From CAWUIH01 sp963922495 (lineage in GTDB: Bacteria > Pseudomonadota > Gammaproteobacteria > Coxiellales > Coxiellaceae): a stretch of 13,072 bases of DNA. Each line of letters opens with the position of its first letter. Position 1 is the first letter of the stretch. Location: positions 1-13,072 of the forward strand of contig CAWUIH010000045.1 of the NCBI GenBank assembly GCA_963922495.1, in the 5' to 3' direction. The position numbers were made by a program, and so were the translations under genes. The notes beneath the pieces are model-generated. The model did not search any database. It was not told the DNA's origin and worked only from the letters and a program-made list of their open reading frames with translations. Of this stretch, positions 1 to 7,286 are shown piece by piece.

Positions 1-50
1 CTCTGCCAGTAGTTTTTTATTTTACACTACTGTCTCAAATCTGGGGTCCA
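1..50. mobile_element. Possible terminus of an insertion sequence interrupting def
   Basis: Deformylase homology on the minus strand ends at base 51, and bases 1-50 continue it in no frame. Read on the minus strand, the segment begins TGGACCCCAGATTTGAGACA. It starts with TG, as IS3-family elements and some others do, and a subterminal inverted repeat lies close by (7-32). I infer that this is the end of an inserted element whose body lies left of the window. No transposase sequence or second terminus is visible, so target duplication cannot be tested here. A deletion or rearrangement junction would look the same. Confidence 0.3.
7..32. repeat. Short inverted repeat (7-bp arms)
   Basis: CAGTAGT (7-13) pairs perfectly with ACTACTG (26-32) around a 12-nt T-rich loop. 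It sits just inside the proposed mobile-element boundary. It could be a subterminal hairpin of that element or a weak terminator; its role is unknown. Confidence 0.4.
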
Positions 51-278
51 CTATAGATAGCGTGTATTTTCTTGGTCGTCTAAATTGATGCCAAACATGA
101 TAATACGTTTGTTAATTCCGATTTGTGGGGCTGCAATCCCAATACCATCAAGAGCTTTCATGGTTATTTTCATGTCGTTAATGTGTTCAGAAATAACAGG
201 ATCAGAAAAGTCCTCTACTTCATCACAACGTTGATTGAGGCGGGGATCACCCATTTTAACAATTGGTTTAGATCTCAT
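51..278 (-). pseudogene. def: Peptide deformylase, N-terminal fragment
   Basis: Peptide deformylase removes the formyl group from the initiator methionine of new proteins in the cytosol. The fragment has the usual N-terminus (KMGDPRL) and family motif 1 as GIGIAAPQIG (GxGxAAPQ in the family). It reads to NTRYL and then hits TAG. A complete enzyme is about 165-180 residues and needs two later motifs, EGCLS and HExDH, which carry the metal ligands. Both are missing, so this piece cannot be active. I chose the ATG at 278 (MRSKPIVKMGDP) because it matches normal family length; an in-frame ATG at 299 would add seven residues. Neither start has a strong ribosome binding site. Since deformylase is usually essential, another copy probably exists elsewhere. 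The break coincides with an insertion-like boundary. Confidence 0.8.
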
Positions 279-371
279 TATACGTTTTCCGTGAGTCATA
301 CATTAATTTAAATATTAACCTAGAAAAAGCAGTTGGATCATGATTTCTAGCGTACCATCTTGACTCATCTC

Positions 372-399
372 ACTATACAAAAATTCTTCTTGTTACCAA
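372..399 (-). promoter_or_regulatory. Candidate promoter upstream of the def fragment
   Basis: On the minus strand, TTGGTA (394-399, four of six to the -35 consensus) lies 16 nt before TATAGT (372-377, five of six to the -10 consensus). Transcription would start about 85 nt before the deformylase start. This is the best sigma70-like match in 300-538, a stretch in which I see no gene. It rests on sequence match only. Confidence 0.35.
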
Positions 400-538
400 A
401 AGGGCACTTTGATAATTTTTGTTATGCGACCTAAATCAATTTGTTATAATATTTAGTTGAACTCAATTGCTTTTCTAGATAATCATACCACTGTTACTTT
501 AAATTTCAATCGCCATGGATGGTTTCATAAAGCGAGCA

Positions 539-2902
539 TCAAGTATTGAAATTGATCCCCACTTTAAATATCGAGGCACTCAGATTGACTTTGTGGGTTA
601 AGGCATCAGTTCCGCCTGTACTCGGAATTGACGGATCTAAGTTGGTGATAGGGTCTAATGTTTTTGAAGGATAATTGTAATAATTGTACTCTATGAATGT
701 GCTAATGGAGTGTGTAAGTTGTATATCTATACCAACACCAAAGGTGATTCCTAATAGTAGGTACTTATTTTCAGCAGAAGAATAGGGGTCATAAGTACGT
801 GAAGGAGTAAATGCTGAACTCATAAAGGTTTTATATTTGTAAACAAGACCTACCAATGAACCACCTAATTTAAAATAGGTTCCCACACTTTTTGCCAAAT
901 TTGCGCCAGCCATGAAAGTAAGGTTAAGGTTGTAATTCATTTTGAACGTCTCACTGAAGTCAAAACTGTCCCGTGAAACCGTATTAGTGTCATTTTTTTT
1001 GGTTGATACATCACCAAAATTAGTAGTATTCAGGGCTTTATTGGTAAATATTGCCGAATCTATTGCCGCACCAAGAAAAATAGGATTTTGTTTTAAATGG
1101 ATTTTAAAACCCATCTGAAAGCCGGCATATGAGCCCGATTGAAAATCATAACTCATGAATGGTGTGAAAATAGTTTCATTATGAGTATTGACACCGCTGT
1201 AAACACCTTGCATTCGATATAATACATTTGAATATCCACTAAATAATCCTAAGAAAAATAGAAACCGTTTGTTGGGTATGAATAGTTGCGGTTGTGACGG
1301 TAGTAGCAATTGATCAAATAATTTAAAATTCAATCCAATTACCACAGAATTAGCGGCAAGACTGGTATTTTGTGACAGCGTATCATTTTGAGAACTGGAT
1401 GTAATTGAAGGATCAATATCATTGATCGTCGTTAAATTTTGTCGTTTATAGCCATAATGATCATATTCAGTAAATAAGTTTATCCATTTGTTAACGTCAT
1501 ATGAAAATCCCAATCCAACTAGCCAACCCCATAAATGAAGGGTTTGATTGGAATATTTATATGGTAAAGTGTTATTTTCTGAGTTGGCAATGGAATAATA
1601 TTCGTTAACAAAATTGGTATACGCAGTACCTATGCGAGCATAAATCTCTGAGCGATGCATCAAGCGCCGTCCGATTTTAAATGATAATTCGTATTCGTGC
1701 CGAATTCTGAAATAATTATTTATATTAAATGGGATATAATGAGTATTTGCAGCTATGGTATCGTCAATAGATTGAGAGAAGTAAGCTTTGCCTGGATAGG
1801 CCTTGCCTGCTAATACGAAGCCAAAGACATAAGGTGCATAATGAGTGTAATCCAAGCCAATTTGGCCGCCAAATGCATTACTTTCTTGAAAGATAGATGA
1901 TGCCAGTTGTTGATTGGTGCCACCTTCGTAATTTGACGAATAGCTACTATATATGTTGTAGCCAGCAGTGTAGGTTCCCAGAAGGCCGCCTAAATAGAAT
2001 ACCCATGAATTTGCTGGATAAGAATTCCAGCAACGAGTTGTTTCCTTGTTATAATCAAGTATCTTAAAGTTTAAGCCTAAGCGAACTATATTAGAATTGA
2101 CCTCAACATTTTGTGATAAATGATCGGTTGCGTTGCCAGGTTTGATATCTGGATCAACATTGTTAGTGTCTAGTAAATTATGACGGCCATAAGACACGTG
2201 GTCATATTCTGCAAAAACTTCAAACCATCGGCTAAGATCGTACTGAATTCCAGCGCCGAGCAATAACCCCCAGATATATTGTTTGTTGTTTTTTTGATTT
2301 GACTTGTTAGATATAGTAACGCTGTTTGATTTTGCGCTAAAAAACGATTGGCGGATATGACCGATATTTGCACCTAGCACAAGATAAGCATGTGTATTTG
2401 AAAGAATATCTGTTCCCCAAATGATTCCGATGTTTGAGCTATAATCGAGTCGAAATTCATTTTGAAAGCTCAGTCCATATTCAGTGGGTGGTATGCGATC
2501 GTCTATATTTTCAACTATTTTCACCTTCTCGGAATTGGTACTAGCATCCAGTGCTAATCCCAAAAAGTATGGTGCGCGCAGGTGATATCTCAGAGCAACA
2601 TTAGCCGAAAAAGAGACACCTTGTTGCACACCCGTAGTATTCATAATACTATATCCCAAGCCGGTTTCATTGGAGCCTGCAGTAAAATTGGAATAATAAG
2701 TCGCTTGCGTTGCAAAAGGCGCGCTCAATGCGCCGCCACTGATTCCAACAGCGAATAACCAGCGATTAGGGCTGTTCGTATTGCGACTTGTAACAGTTTG
2801 ATAAATCGAGTGATGTTTTGTTGTGCTTGAATTTGTTGCCGAAAGGGTGGTGCATGGCGAAAGCACAATAAGCAAACTAATTTGAGCAAACTTTTTTTTC
2901 AT
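539..2902 (-). CDS. Exported outer-membrane protein with three tandem beta-barrel units
   Basis: This 787-residue protein has a signal peptide (KKK, then a hydrophobic run, probable cleavage near TLSA, residue 22). Three homologous units follow, at about 47-282, 297-529 and 543-787. Each looks like a small OmpA/opacity-type barrel: alternating aromatic and glycine-rich strands with polar Asn/Ser/Thr loops. The clearest repeat is near each unit's end: VFAEYDH (229), LFTEYDH (476) and TFIEYNY (735), followed by a loop holding D-P-[DS]-I and a closing strand RLGLNFKI, VIGLNFKL or KVGINFNT. Linkers are only about 15 residues. The chain ends Asn-Thr rather than in the usual C-terminal aromatic residue. 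An AGGA ribosome binding site sits 8 nt before the ATG. A single unit of this kind usually forms a whole protein of about 220-280 residues, so a threefold fusion is unusual. The function is unknown; surface adhesion or host contact is speculation. Confidence 0.8.
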   Translation of the reverse strand: MKKKFAQISLLIVLSPCTTLSATNSSTTKHHSIYQTVTSRNTNSPNRWLFAVGISGGALSAPFATQATYYSNFTAGSNETGLGYSIMNTTGVQQGVSFSANVALRYHLRAPYFLGLALDASTNSEKVKIVENIDDRIPPTEYGLSFQNEFRLDYSSNIGIIWGTDILSNTHAYLVLGANIGHIRQSFFSAKSNSVTISNKSNQKNNKQYIWGLLLGAGIQYDLSRWFEVFAEYDHVSYGRHNLLDTNNVDPDIKPGNATDHLSQNVEVNSNIVRLGLNFKILDYNKETTRCWNSYPANSWVFYLGGLLGTYTAGYNIYSSYSSNYEGGTNQQLASSIFQESNAFGGQIGLDYTHYAPYVFGFVLAGKAYPGKAYFSQSIDDTIAANTHYIPFNINNYFRIRHEYELSFKIGRRLMHRSEIYARIGTAYTNFVNEYYSIANSENNTLPYKYSNQTLHLWGWLVGLGFSYDVNKWINLFTEYDHYGYKRQNLTTINDIDPSITSSSQNDTLSQNTSLAANSVVIGLNFKLFDQLLLPSQPQLFIPNKRFLFFLGLFSGYSNVLYRMQGVYSGVNTHNETIFTPFMSYDFQSGSYAGFQMGFKIHLKQNPIFLGAAIDSAIFTNKALNTTNFGDVSTKKNDTNTVSRDSFDFSETFKMNYNLNLTFMAGANLAKSVGTYFKLGGSLVGLVYKYKTFMSSAFTPSRTYDPYSSAENKYLLLGITFGVGIDIQLTHSISTFIEYNYYNYPSKTLDPITNLDPSIPSTGGTDALTHKVNLSASIFKVGINFNT

Positions 2903-2959
2903 CCTTGAAATCCTACACTTACTTCATTGTGCGAGATGAATAAAACCTCACAAAATAGA

Positions 2960-2968
2960 ATTATAGCA
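2960..2968 (-). promoter_or_regulatory. Extended -10 promoter for the triple-barrel gene
   Basis: The minus strand reads TGCTATAAT, a perfect TATAAT -10 box with the TGn extension. The -35 region is poor, as is common for extended -10 promoters. It would give a 5' leader of about 50 nt. It lies in the 177-nt gap shared with the divergent lipoprotein gene, for which I found no clear promoter. Confidence 0.5.
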
Positions 2969-3079
2969 GAATATAAACATGTGATAGAAAATACACTACT
3001 TTTGGTGATTTCTTCTTCGTTTAATTTCCTTGCTCTCGATTAGAGAGAAATTTATCATGCATTCAATGACAGGGGGAAG

Positions 3080-3655
3080 ATGTTAGTGAGAATTTTATGT
3101 GTTATTGTAACATTATTATTGTCAGTCATTTTATCAGGCTGTATGTCGGATTCAGATTATTTGGGCATTGCACCAAACAAATGGCAAGAGATGAACAATG
3201 ATCAACAACAACAAATATGGGTAAATCATGATAAAATTGAACGAGTACCATTCCCATTTAAAATCACTTACGACGGCCCCGACATCGTGGTAAGCCTCTC
3301 AGGTGGAAAGGCAATGATGCCTCCTTTTATGCAAGCATATCGTTATGTGAAAACGGAATTTACATTGACTCCAGGTAAATGCACTTATGCTAAAATTGAT
3401 AGTAAGCAAAATAGCAATTCAGTTTCCCTTAAAGTTTGTTATAACGGGCTGGTATTGTTGATAGACCCCAGTCGCTATGATTTAAATAAAAGTCGTGGTA
3501 CTTTACGTTTGACATATAACCCTGTATGGAAACGCGGATTCACTTATCGCGACATGTCAACTGATGGTTACGTTAGATTATCTAATGTGAATATTTACAT
3601 TAAAGTGATACCCAAAATAGCGCCTGTTAAAAATGTTGACAATTCTAGCACTTGA
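3080..3655 (+). CDS. Lipoprotein of unknown function
   Basis: The 191-residue product begins with a positively charged, strongly hydrophobic segment ending in the lipobox LSGC. Cys21 would be lipidated after signal peptidase II cleavage, and Met-Ser-Asp follow it. Ser at +3 and Asp at +4 do not give the classical Asp+2 inner-membrane signal, so outer-membrane placement is likely. The mature part is polar with no membrane segment. It contains an LGIAPNKWQEM stretch followed by glutamines, two cysteines (in TPGKCTYAK and LKVCYNG) that may form a disulfide, and a strand-rich end with NPVWKRGFTYRD. I do not recognise the family. A strong purine run, AGGGGGAAG, directly abuts the ATG; a GTG at 3086 is better spaced from it and could be the true start. 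The 3' end overlaps tsaB by 23 nt. Confidence 0.8.
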   Translation: MLVRILCVIVTLLLSVILSGCMSDSDYLGIAPNKWQEMNNDQQQQIWVNHDKIERVPFPFKITYDGPDIVVSLSGGKAMMPPFMQAYRYVKTEFTLTPGKCTYAKIDSKQNSNSVSLKVCYNGLVLLIDPSRYDLNKSRGTLRLTYNPVWKRGFTYRDMSTDGYVRLSNVNIYIKVIPKIAPVKNVDNSST

Positions 3656-4304
3656 AGCATCTACTGAAGCATGTTGTTGTGCCTTGTTTCAAGACGGCAA
3701 GACGGTATCTTCCCACTTTGAACTTGCTCCGCGTCGCCATTCTGCCATCATTTTAGATCGTATTGATCGGCTTTTTTTGCATAGCGGTATTAGTAAAGCC
3801 GCTGTCCAAGCAGTGGCCTTTGGAAGTGGTCCAGGAAGTTTTATGGGTGTGAGACTGGCAACTGGTGTGGCACAAGGTTTGTCATATGCCTGGGATGTGC
3901 CGGTGATTTCGATTTCAACCTTGCAGATTATCGCGCAATCGGCTTATATGGAGTGTAATGTAAAAAAAGTTATTGTCGGTTGGGATGCTCGTATGAACGG
4001 TATTTATTGGGGTGTTTATGAAGCTAATAGTGTCAATGATATGGTCGCAGTATCTGGGGATCAGCTCAGTGACCCAAAAGATATTCCCGCTGAACTAATT
4101 AATAAGATACCTTTGGTTGGAAATGGTTGGGCAACTTATAAGGATCAATTGCGTGCAAGCAATCACGCTCAATTTAAATTGATTTATCCCGATATGCGGC
4201 ATATGGGAATGATTTTGCGGCAAAAATTTCAGAATCACGAATTTGTGACCTCAGAACGGGCCGCACCTACTTATCTTCGGAACAACGTCGCCCATAAACC
4301 TTAA
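3633..4304 (+). CDS. tsaB: tRNA threonylcarbamoyladenosine biosynthesis protein TsaB
   Basis: TsaB (formerly YeaZ) is the non-catalytic partner that holds TsaD, with TsaE, in the complex that installs t6A at position 37 of ANN-decoding tRNAs in the cytosol. The 223 residues match normal family length. The N-terminal strand ILALEASTEA corresponds to ILAIDTATEA of the E. coli protein. The ELAPRRHS segment is conserved, and the signature GSGPGSFMGVR (64-74) matches the GPGSFTGxR motif of this ASKHA-fold family with Met in place of Thr. TAQGL-like helix residues (GVAQGL, 78-83) follow. The start lies inside the lipoprotein gene and has no clear ribosome binding site, so translation may be coupled to it. 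A TTG one codon later is possible. The common neighbour rimI does not follow. Confidence 0.93.
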   Translation: MLTILALEASTEACCCALFQDGKTVSSHFELAPRRHSAIILDRIDRLFLHSGISKAAVQAVAFGSGPGSFMGVRLATGVAQGLSYAWDVPVISISTLQIIAQSAYMECNVKKVIVGWDARMNGIYWGVYEANSVNDMVAVSGDQLSDPKDIPAELINKIPLVGNGWATYKDQLRASNHAQFKLIYPDMRHMGMILRQKFQNHEFVTSERAAPTYLRNNVAHKP

Positions 4305-4309
4305 TAATT

Positions 4310-4351
4310 CCTTAATGTTTTGCTGGTAGACTGGCTTTGTTGACATTAAGG
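4310..4351 (+). promoter_or_regulatory. 9-bp inverted repeat covering the ribosome binding site of the coiled-coil gene
   Basis: CCTTAATGT (4310-4318) is the exact reverse complement of ACATTAAGG (4343-4351), with a 24-nt loop. The right arm contains AAGG (4348-4351), the only plausible ribosome binding site for the ATG at 4361 (9 nt spacing). Folded RNA would hide that site. The arm is followed by TTTTGTT, so the same hairpin could instead be a weak terminator after tsaB, which ends 5 nt before it. Chance is unlikely for nine exact pairs in so short a gap, but function is inferred. Confidence 0.5.
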
Positions 4352-4360
4352 TTTTGTTAA

Positions 4361-4705
4361 ATGAAAAAAAGTCTTCTAATCGGGATATTCCTCGTTACGG
4401 GCGTGGTGGCGCTTTCCATTACAGAAGTTGCGGTGGGCAAAGCAGCCGCAACTACTTCCGCGCACTCTAATATGCAGCAAGTAGTTGTAAGTTTGCAAAA
4501 TCAAATTCAACAGGTGCAAAAAATCAGTAAGCAGCAAATTGAACAGCAAGCCTTAGCTACTCAAAAACAGATTGTTGCACTGCAAAAAAATACTCAAAAA
4601 CAAATCACTATTATTCATCAACAACTACAGCAACTCCAGAATCAAATGCAATCCGAAGTGCAACAACTGCAAAAGGAAATTCGTGAAGTGGAAATGATTA
4701 AATAA
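4361..4705 (+). CDS. Small exported glutamine-rich coiled-coil protein
   Basis: The 114-residue product has a Lys-Lys start and a hydrophobic segment (about 4-25), with likely signal peptidase cleavage around the Ala-rich GKAAATTSA stretch (27-35). The remaining 77 residues (38-114) contain 26 glutamines. Leu, Ile and Val recur at heptad-like spacing (for example LQQLQNQMQSEVQQLQKEI), predicting one long amphipathic helix or coiled coil. There is no lipobox cysteine and no recognised domain. The architecture recalls small periplasmic coiled-coil proteins such as Lpp or the N-terminal helix of CpoB, but no homology can be claimed. AAGG 9 nt before the ATG supports the start, and this site lies in an inverted repeat. 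The gene converges on sbcB, with 44 nt between the stop codons and no strong terminator. Confidence 0.75.
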   Translation: MKKSLLIGIFLVTGVVALSITEVAVGKAAATTSAHSNMQQVVVSLQNQIQQVQKISKQQIEQQALATQKQIVALQKNTQKQITIIHQQLQQLQNQMQSEVQQLQKEIREVEMIK

Positions 4706-4749
4706 AATTGGTCCTAAAACACTGTGTTGTAGATTTTAAATTTGAATTA

Positions 4750-6126
4750 TCAGCATTGAGAGATTTCAGACTGCCGCTGTTTGAGATAACAATTCATTTC
4801 AACTAGCAATTGTTGTTGTTGTGAATCTAAGTTCCGGTTCTGTTGAATATTATCAATATCTGCCAGAGCATTGCAAATTGAATATCGCTGTCGGTGGTGC
4901 AAATCAACCGCCTCACTGGTTGCAATTGACATAATATACTGTTGCTGTTTTTGTGGTGGCAGTTTCATAAAGTAATTTCTAGCTATCAATCGTTGTGCTA
5001 ATTGCCGGTATACGGGGTGATCAAGTGTTTCAACTAAAGCTATTTTTTCATCGAGATTAGCACGATGAAATTTCTCAAATAATTTTTTTTGGTACTCGCT
5101 TAGGAAAGAGACATCATATAATGCTGCCTGAGGGTCGAGATTATCTATGACTGGATAAGTCCAATTCAAATGATAATTGCAAATAGCTGAAAACCACTCT
5201 ATTTTTTCTTTAATTAATGTGATATTACGATTACTTATTTCCTGACGCTCTGTTGTAATTAAATTAAGATAACGTTCTAACGGTGGTAATAAAAAAGGTG
5301 GCTCGCTGGGTTTTTTACGAATAATAAAGCAATTTTGTTCGGAAATTTCTTTATCGAGCCTCATCCATAGTGATTGATTTTTATAATGATAGTGTTGACC
5401 AAGGTAGATAACAGGAACTATGTAATTTGCTTGCGATCCCAAAATTCCAGACACCATTAATGCATAATAATGCTTTCCGATTTCTGTTGTAAACAGTGTG
5501 GGTAATTTTTTTATTCGCTGCATTTCAATATTTTTTCTAAAATACCCTGTTAAGTATTGCCAACTTTGGGAATCTACGGCAAGCTTCCTTGCCAATGCTG
5601 CAGTTGCTATGACATCGGTAAGTGCATTGTGCGCCTGACCTTGTGCTAGGTTATTGTTTGCGCAAATATGCTCTAGCCTGAGGCTATCCGGCCATGTGAG
5701 AATTTGTGACTTGAATAGTCGATAAAATACTGTAATTGGATATAAATCCATGCGGCGACAACCATTTGCATATTGGTGAGTGTAGGGTTCTAATAAATTG
5801 CGAAAGAAGCTAAAACGTAAAAATTCGTCATCAAAACCCAAGGTGTTGTAGCCCAAATTGATCGTTTGCGATTGATTCATTAGAGCATGAATTTTTTTAA
5901 TTGCCTCGTATTCGGATTCTCCTTGTTGCATCTCATGCATTCCAATACGGTGGGTAATCATAGCTGCTGGTGATGGAATACTTTCGGGATTGAGTTTGAT
6001 AGTAATTTCGTGACGTTCTAATTCATTGAATGCTAAATCGGTACGTATGGCAGCAAACTGCAACACTTGATCAAAACATTTATTGAGCCCTGTAGTTTCA
6101 ATATCATAAAATAAATAATGTTCCAC
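4750..6126 (-). CDS. sbcB: Exodeoxyribonuclease I
   Basis: ExoI degrades single-stranded DNA 3'-to-5' and acts in recombination and mismatch repair, assisted by SSB. The 458 residues are close to the 475 of E. coli. The DEDDh exonuclease core is complete: FYDIETTG gives Asp8 and Glu10, LGYNTLGFDDEF gives the central Asp (99/100), and AHNALTD gives His166 and Asp171. QFAAIRTD (23-30) and LRLEHICANN (149-158) are also ExoI-type. The SH3-like and helical C-terminal regions follow, less conserved. Translation starts at GTG, and AAGGAA lies 4 nt upstream. The gene is 14 nt downstream of the cation transporter gene and likely shares its transcript. Confidence 0.93.
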   Translation of the reverse strand: MEHYLFYDIETTGLNKCFDQVLQFAAIRTDLAFNELERHEITIKLNPESIPSPAAMITHRIGMHEMQQGESEYEAIKKIHALMNQSQTINLGYNTLGFDDEFLRFSFFRNLLEPYTHQYANGCRRMDLYPITVFYRLFKSQILTWPDSLRLEHICANNNLAQGQAHNALTDVIATAALARKLAVDSQSWQYLTGYFRKNIEMQRIKKLPTLFTTEIGKHYYALMVSGILGSQANYIVPVIYLGQHYHYKNQSLWMRLDKEISEQNCFIIRKKPSEPPFLLPPLERYLNLITTERQEISNRNITLIKEKIEWFSAICNYHLNWTYPVIDNLDPQAALYDVSFLSEYQKKLFEKFHRANLDEKIALVETLDHPVYRQLAQRLIARNYFMKLPPQKQQQYIMSIATSEAVDLHHRQRYSICNALADIDNIQQNRNLDSQQQQLLVEMNCYLKQRQSEISQC

Positions 6127-6130
6127 AATG

Positions 6131-6136
6131 TTCCTT
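6131..6136 (-). promoter_or_regulatory. Ribosome binding site fixing the GTG start of sbcB
   Basis: AAGGAA on the minus strand ends 4 nt before the GTG at 6126. No in-frame ATG upstream offers a better fit, and the GTG places the catalytic FYDIETTG motif at the expected N-terminal position. Confidence 0.6.
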
Positions 6137-6140
6137 GAAT

Positions 6141-7286
6141 TTATTGAAATAACAGTGTTAACTTATGAATCGTTGTAATTGGGCGCACTACATTATTATA
6201 AAGTTGTTCAAACTGCTTAATGTCAGATTGTGTGCGCAATAAAAATAGTGGAAAGTGCAGTTCTACGATTAACTTGCCATCGATATAATGTAATGTCTTA
6301 CGAATGATGCTTGAATATCCTGGCAATTGACTGAGATGAGTTGCGAGTAATTCATCGAGCTGCTTGCGTGTGGGTAAATTGACTGACGGCATTTGTATTT
6401 CGTCATCCTCTGCGTCAATGTGGACGGTTACGTCTGTAATATTATCAATATTGTTATTTAGCGTAAGGTGTACCTGATCTCCAATAAAGTGTCCTTCAGA
6501 AACGCTGATAAATGAATCAACTTGAATGTGCACATCAATAAAGATGTTATCCCCATGCATTCGGGTGCGTAACTGGTGTACCGCTTTGACGCCATCGACT
6601 TTGGAAATCTGTTGTTGGATTTTAGAGAGTGTTTTATCATCGACACTGGCGTCGATAAGTTCACTGAAGCAGCGCCATGCAATTTTAACCCCCATCCATA
6701 GAATAATTAAAGCGATGATGATGGCGCCCACAGAATCGAGATAGTGCACTCCCAACAGATCACCTCCCGCAGCAACTAAGACTACGATGGAAGTAAATGC
6801 ATCGCTGCGATTATGCCAGGCGTTCGAGCGGAGTAAATCAGACTGAATTCGTTTACCTTGCAACAATCCGTACCAGAACAAACCTTCATTCGCTACTATT
6901 GACACCAACGCAACAATAACGACCGTTAGGCTCGGTTTCGGTGATGCCAAGCTGAGTATGAGGTGATCAGTAGTGTCATAGCCAATTATTACGGCAACAA
7001 TAATAAGAATCACCGCAATAATAATAGAACCAATGGTTTCGATTCGTCGATGACCATAGGGATGCTCTTTGTCGGGAAGTTGTGAACCCATACGAGCAGC
7101 TACAAGCACCAAACCATCCGTAATTAAATCTGAGAAGGAATGTATTCCGTCTGCGACTAGAGCCTGCGAATGGCCAGTAATTCCAAAAACGATTTTGAGT
7201 ATAGCCAGTAGTAAATTAATAATTGCATTAATAATAGATACAATGAATACCGTGTGATAACGTTTTTGTTCCGAAATAGTGCTCAT
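6141..7286 (-). CDS. Cation diffusion facilitator (CDF) family transporter with extra C-terminal domain
   Basis: CDF proteins export divalent metals (Zn, Fe, Mn and others) from the cytosol by proton antiport, as inner-membrane dimers. In numbering from a TTG one codon before the ATG, six membrane segments lie near 12-34, 43-67, 86-106, 120-143, 163-185 and 186-203. The metal site is intact: ADGIHSFSD in segment 2 (His50, Asp54) and WHNRSD in segment 5 (His159, Asp163), each HxxxD. HPYGHRR (76-82) is the usual loop. A cytosolic dimerisation domain spans about 216-295. At 381 residues the protein is about 80 longer than FieF (about 300). The tail (304-382) appears to repeat the helix-strand-strand pattern of the dimerisation domain. 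I start at the ATG (7286), as the preceding TTG has no better ribosome binding site. The substrate metal cannot be read from sequence. Confidence 0.88.
   Translation of the reverse strand: MSTISEQKRYHTVFIVSIINAIINLLLAILKIVFGITGHSQALVADGIHSFSDLITDGLVLVAARMGSQLPDKEHPYGHRRIETIGSIIIAVILIIVAVIIGYDTTDHLILSLASPKPSLTVVIVALVSIVANEGLFWYGLLQGKRIQSDLLRSNAWHNRSDAFTSIVVLVAAGGDLLGVHYLDSVGAIIIALIILWMGVKIAWRCFSELIDASVDDKTLSKIQQQISKVDGVKAVHQLRTRMHGDNIFIDVHIQVDSFISVSEGHFIGDQVHLTLNNNIDNITDVTVHIDAEDDEIQMPSVNLPTRKQLDELLATHLSQLPGYSSIIRKTLHYIDGKLIVELHFPLFLLRTQSDIKQFEQLYNNVVRPITTIHKLTLLFQ

Noticed and set aside
123..311. Plus-strand open frame opposite the deformylase fragment
   Set aside because: It is the antisense shadow of clear deformylase homology and has no supporting signal.
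320..350. Inverted repeat CTAGAAA / TTTCTAG with a 17-nt loop
   Set aside because: Seven A/T-rich pairs with no T-run or neighbouring operator logic; this is near chance level in such A+T-rich DNA.
445..450. TATAAT on the plus strand in the gap left of the barrel gene
   Set aside because: The -35 candidate 17 nt upstream (TTATGC) is poor, and a transcript would run antisense into the barrel gene with no plus-strand gene to serve.
539..2902. LSPC in the barrel protein signal peptide read as a lipobox
   Set aside because: Proline directly before the cysteine is not accepted in lipoboxes, and a normal signal peptidase site (TLSA) follows.
4340..4345. Perfect -35 box TTGACA before the coiled-coil gene
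   Set aside because: The matching -10 position falls inside the coding sequence (about 4363-4368) and is not TATAAT-like.
4718..4728. AACACTGTGTT between the convergent stop codons as a terminator
   Set aside because: It can form only about four pairs with a minimal loop and is not followed by a T-run in either direction.
6458..7257. Open frames of 60-75 codons on both strands inside the cation transporter gene
   Set aside because: They overlap a well-supported gene in other frames, show no recognisable motifs and lack ribosome binding sites.
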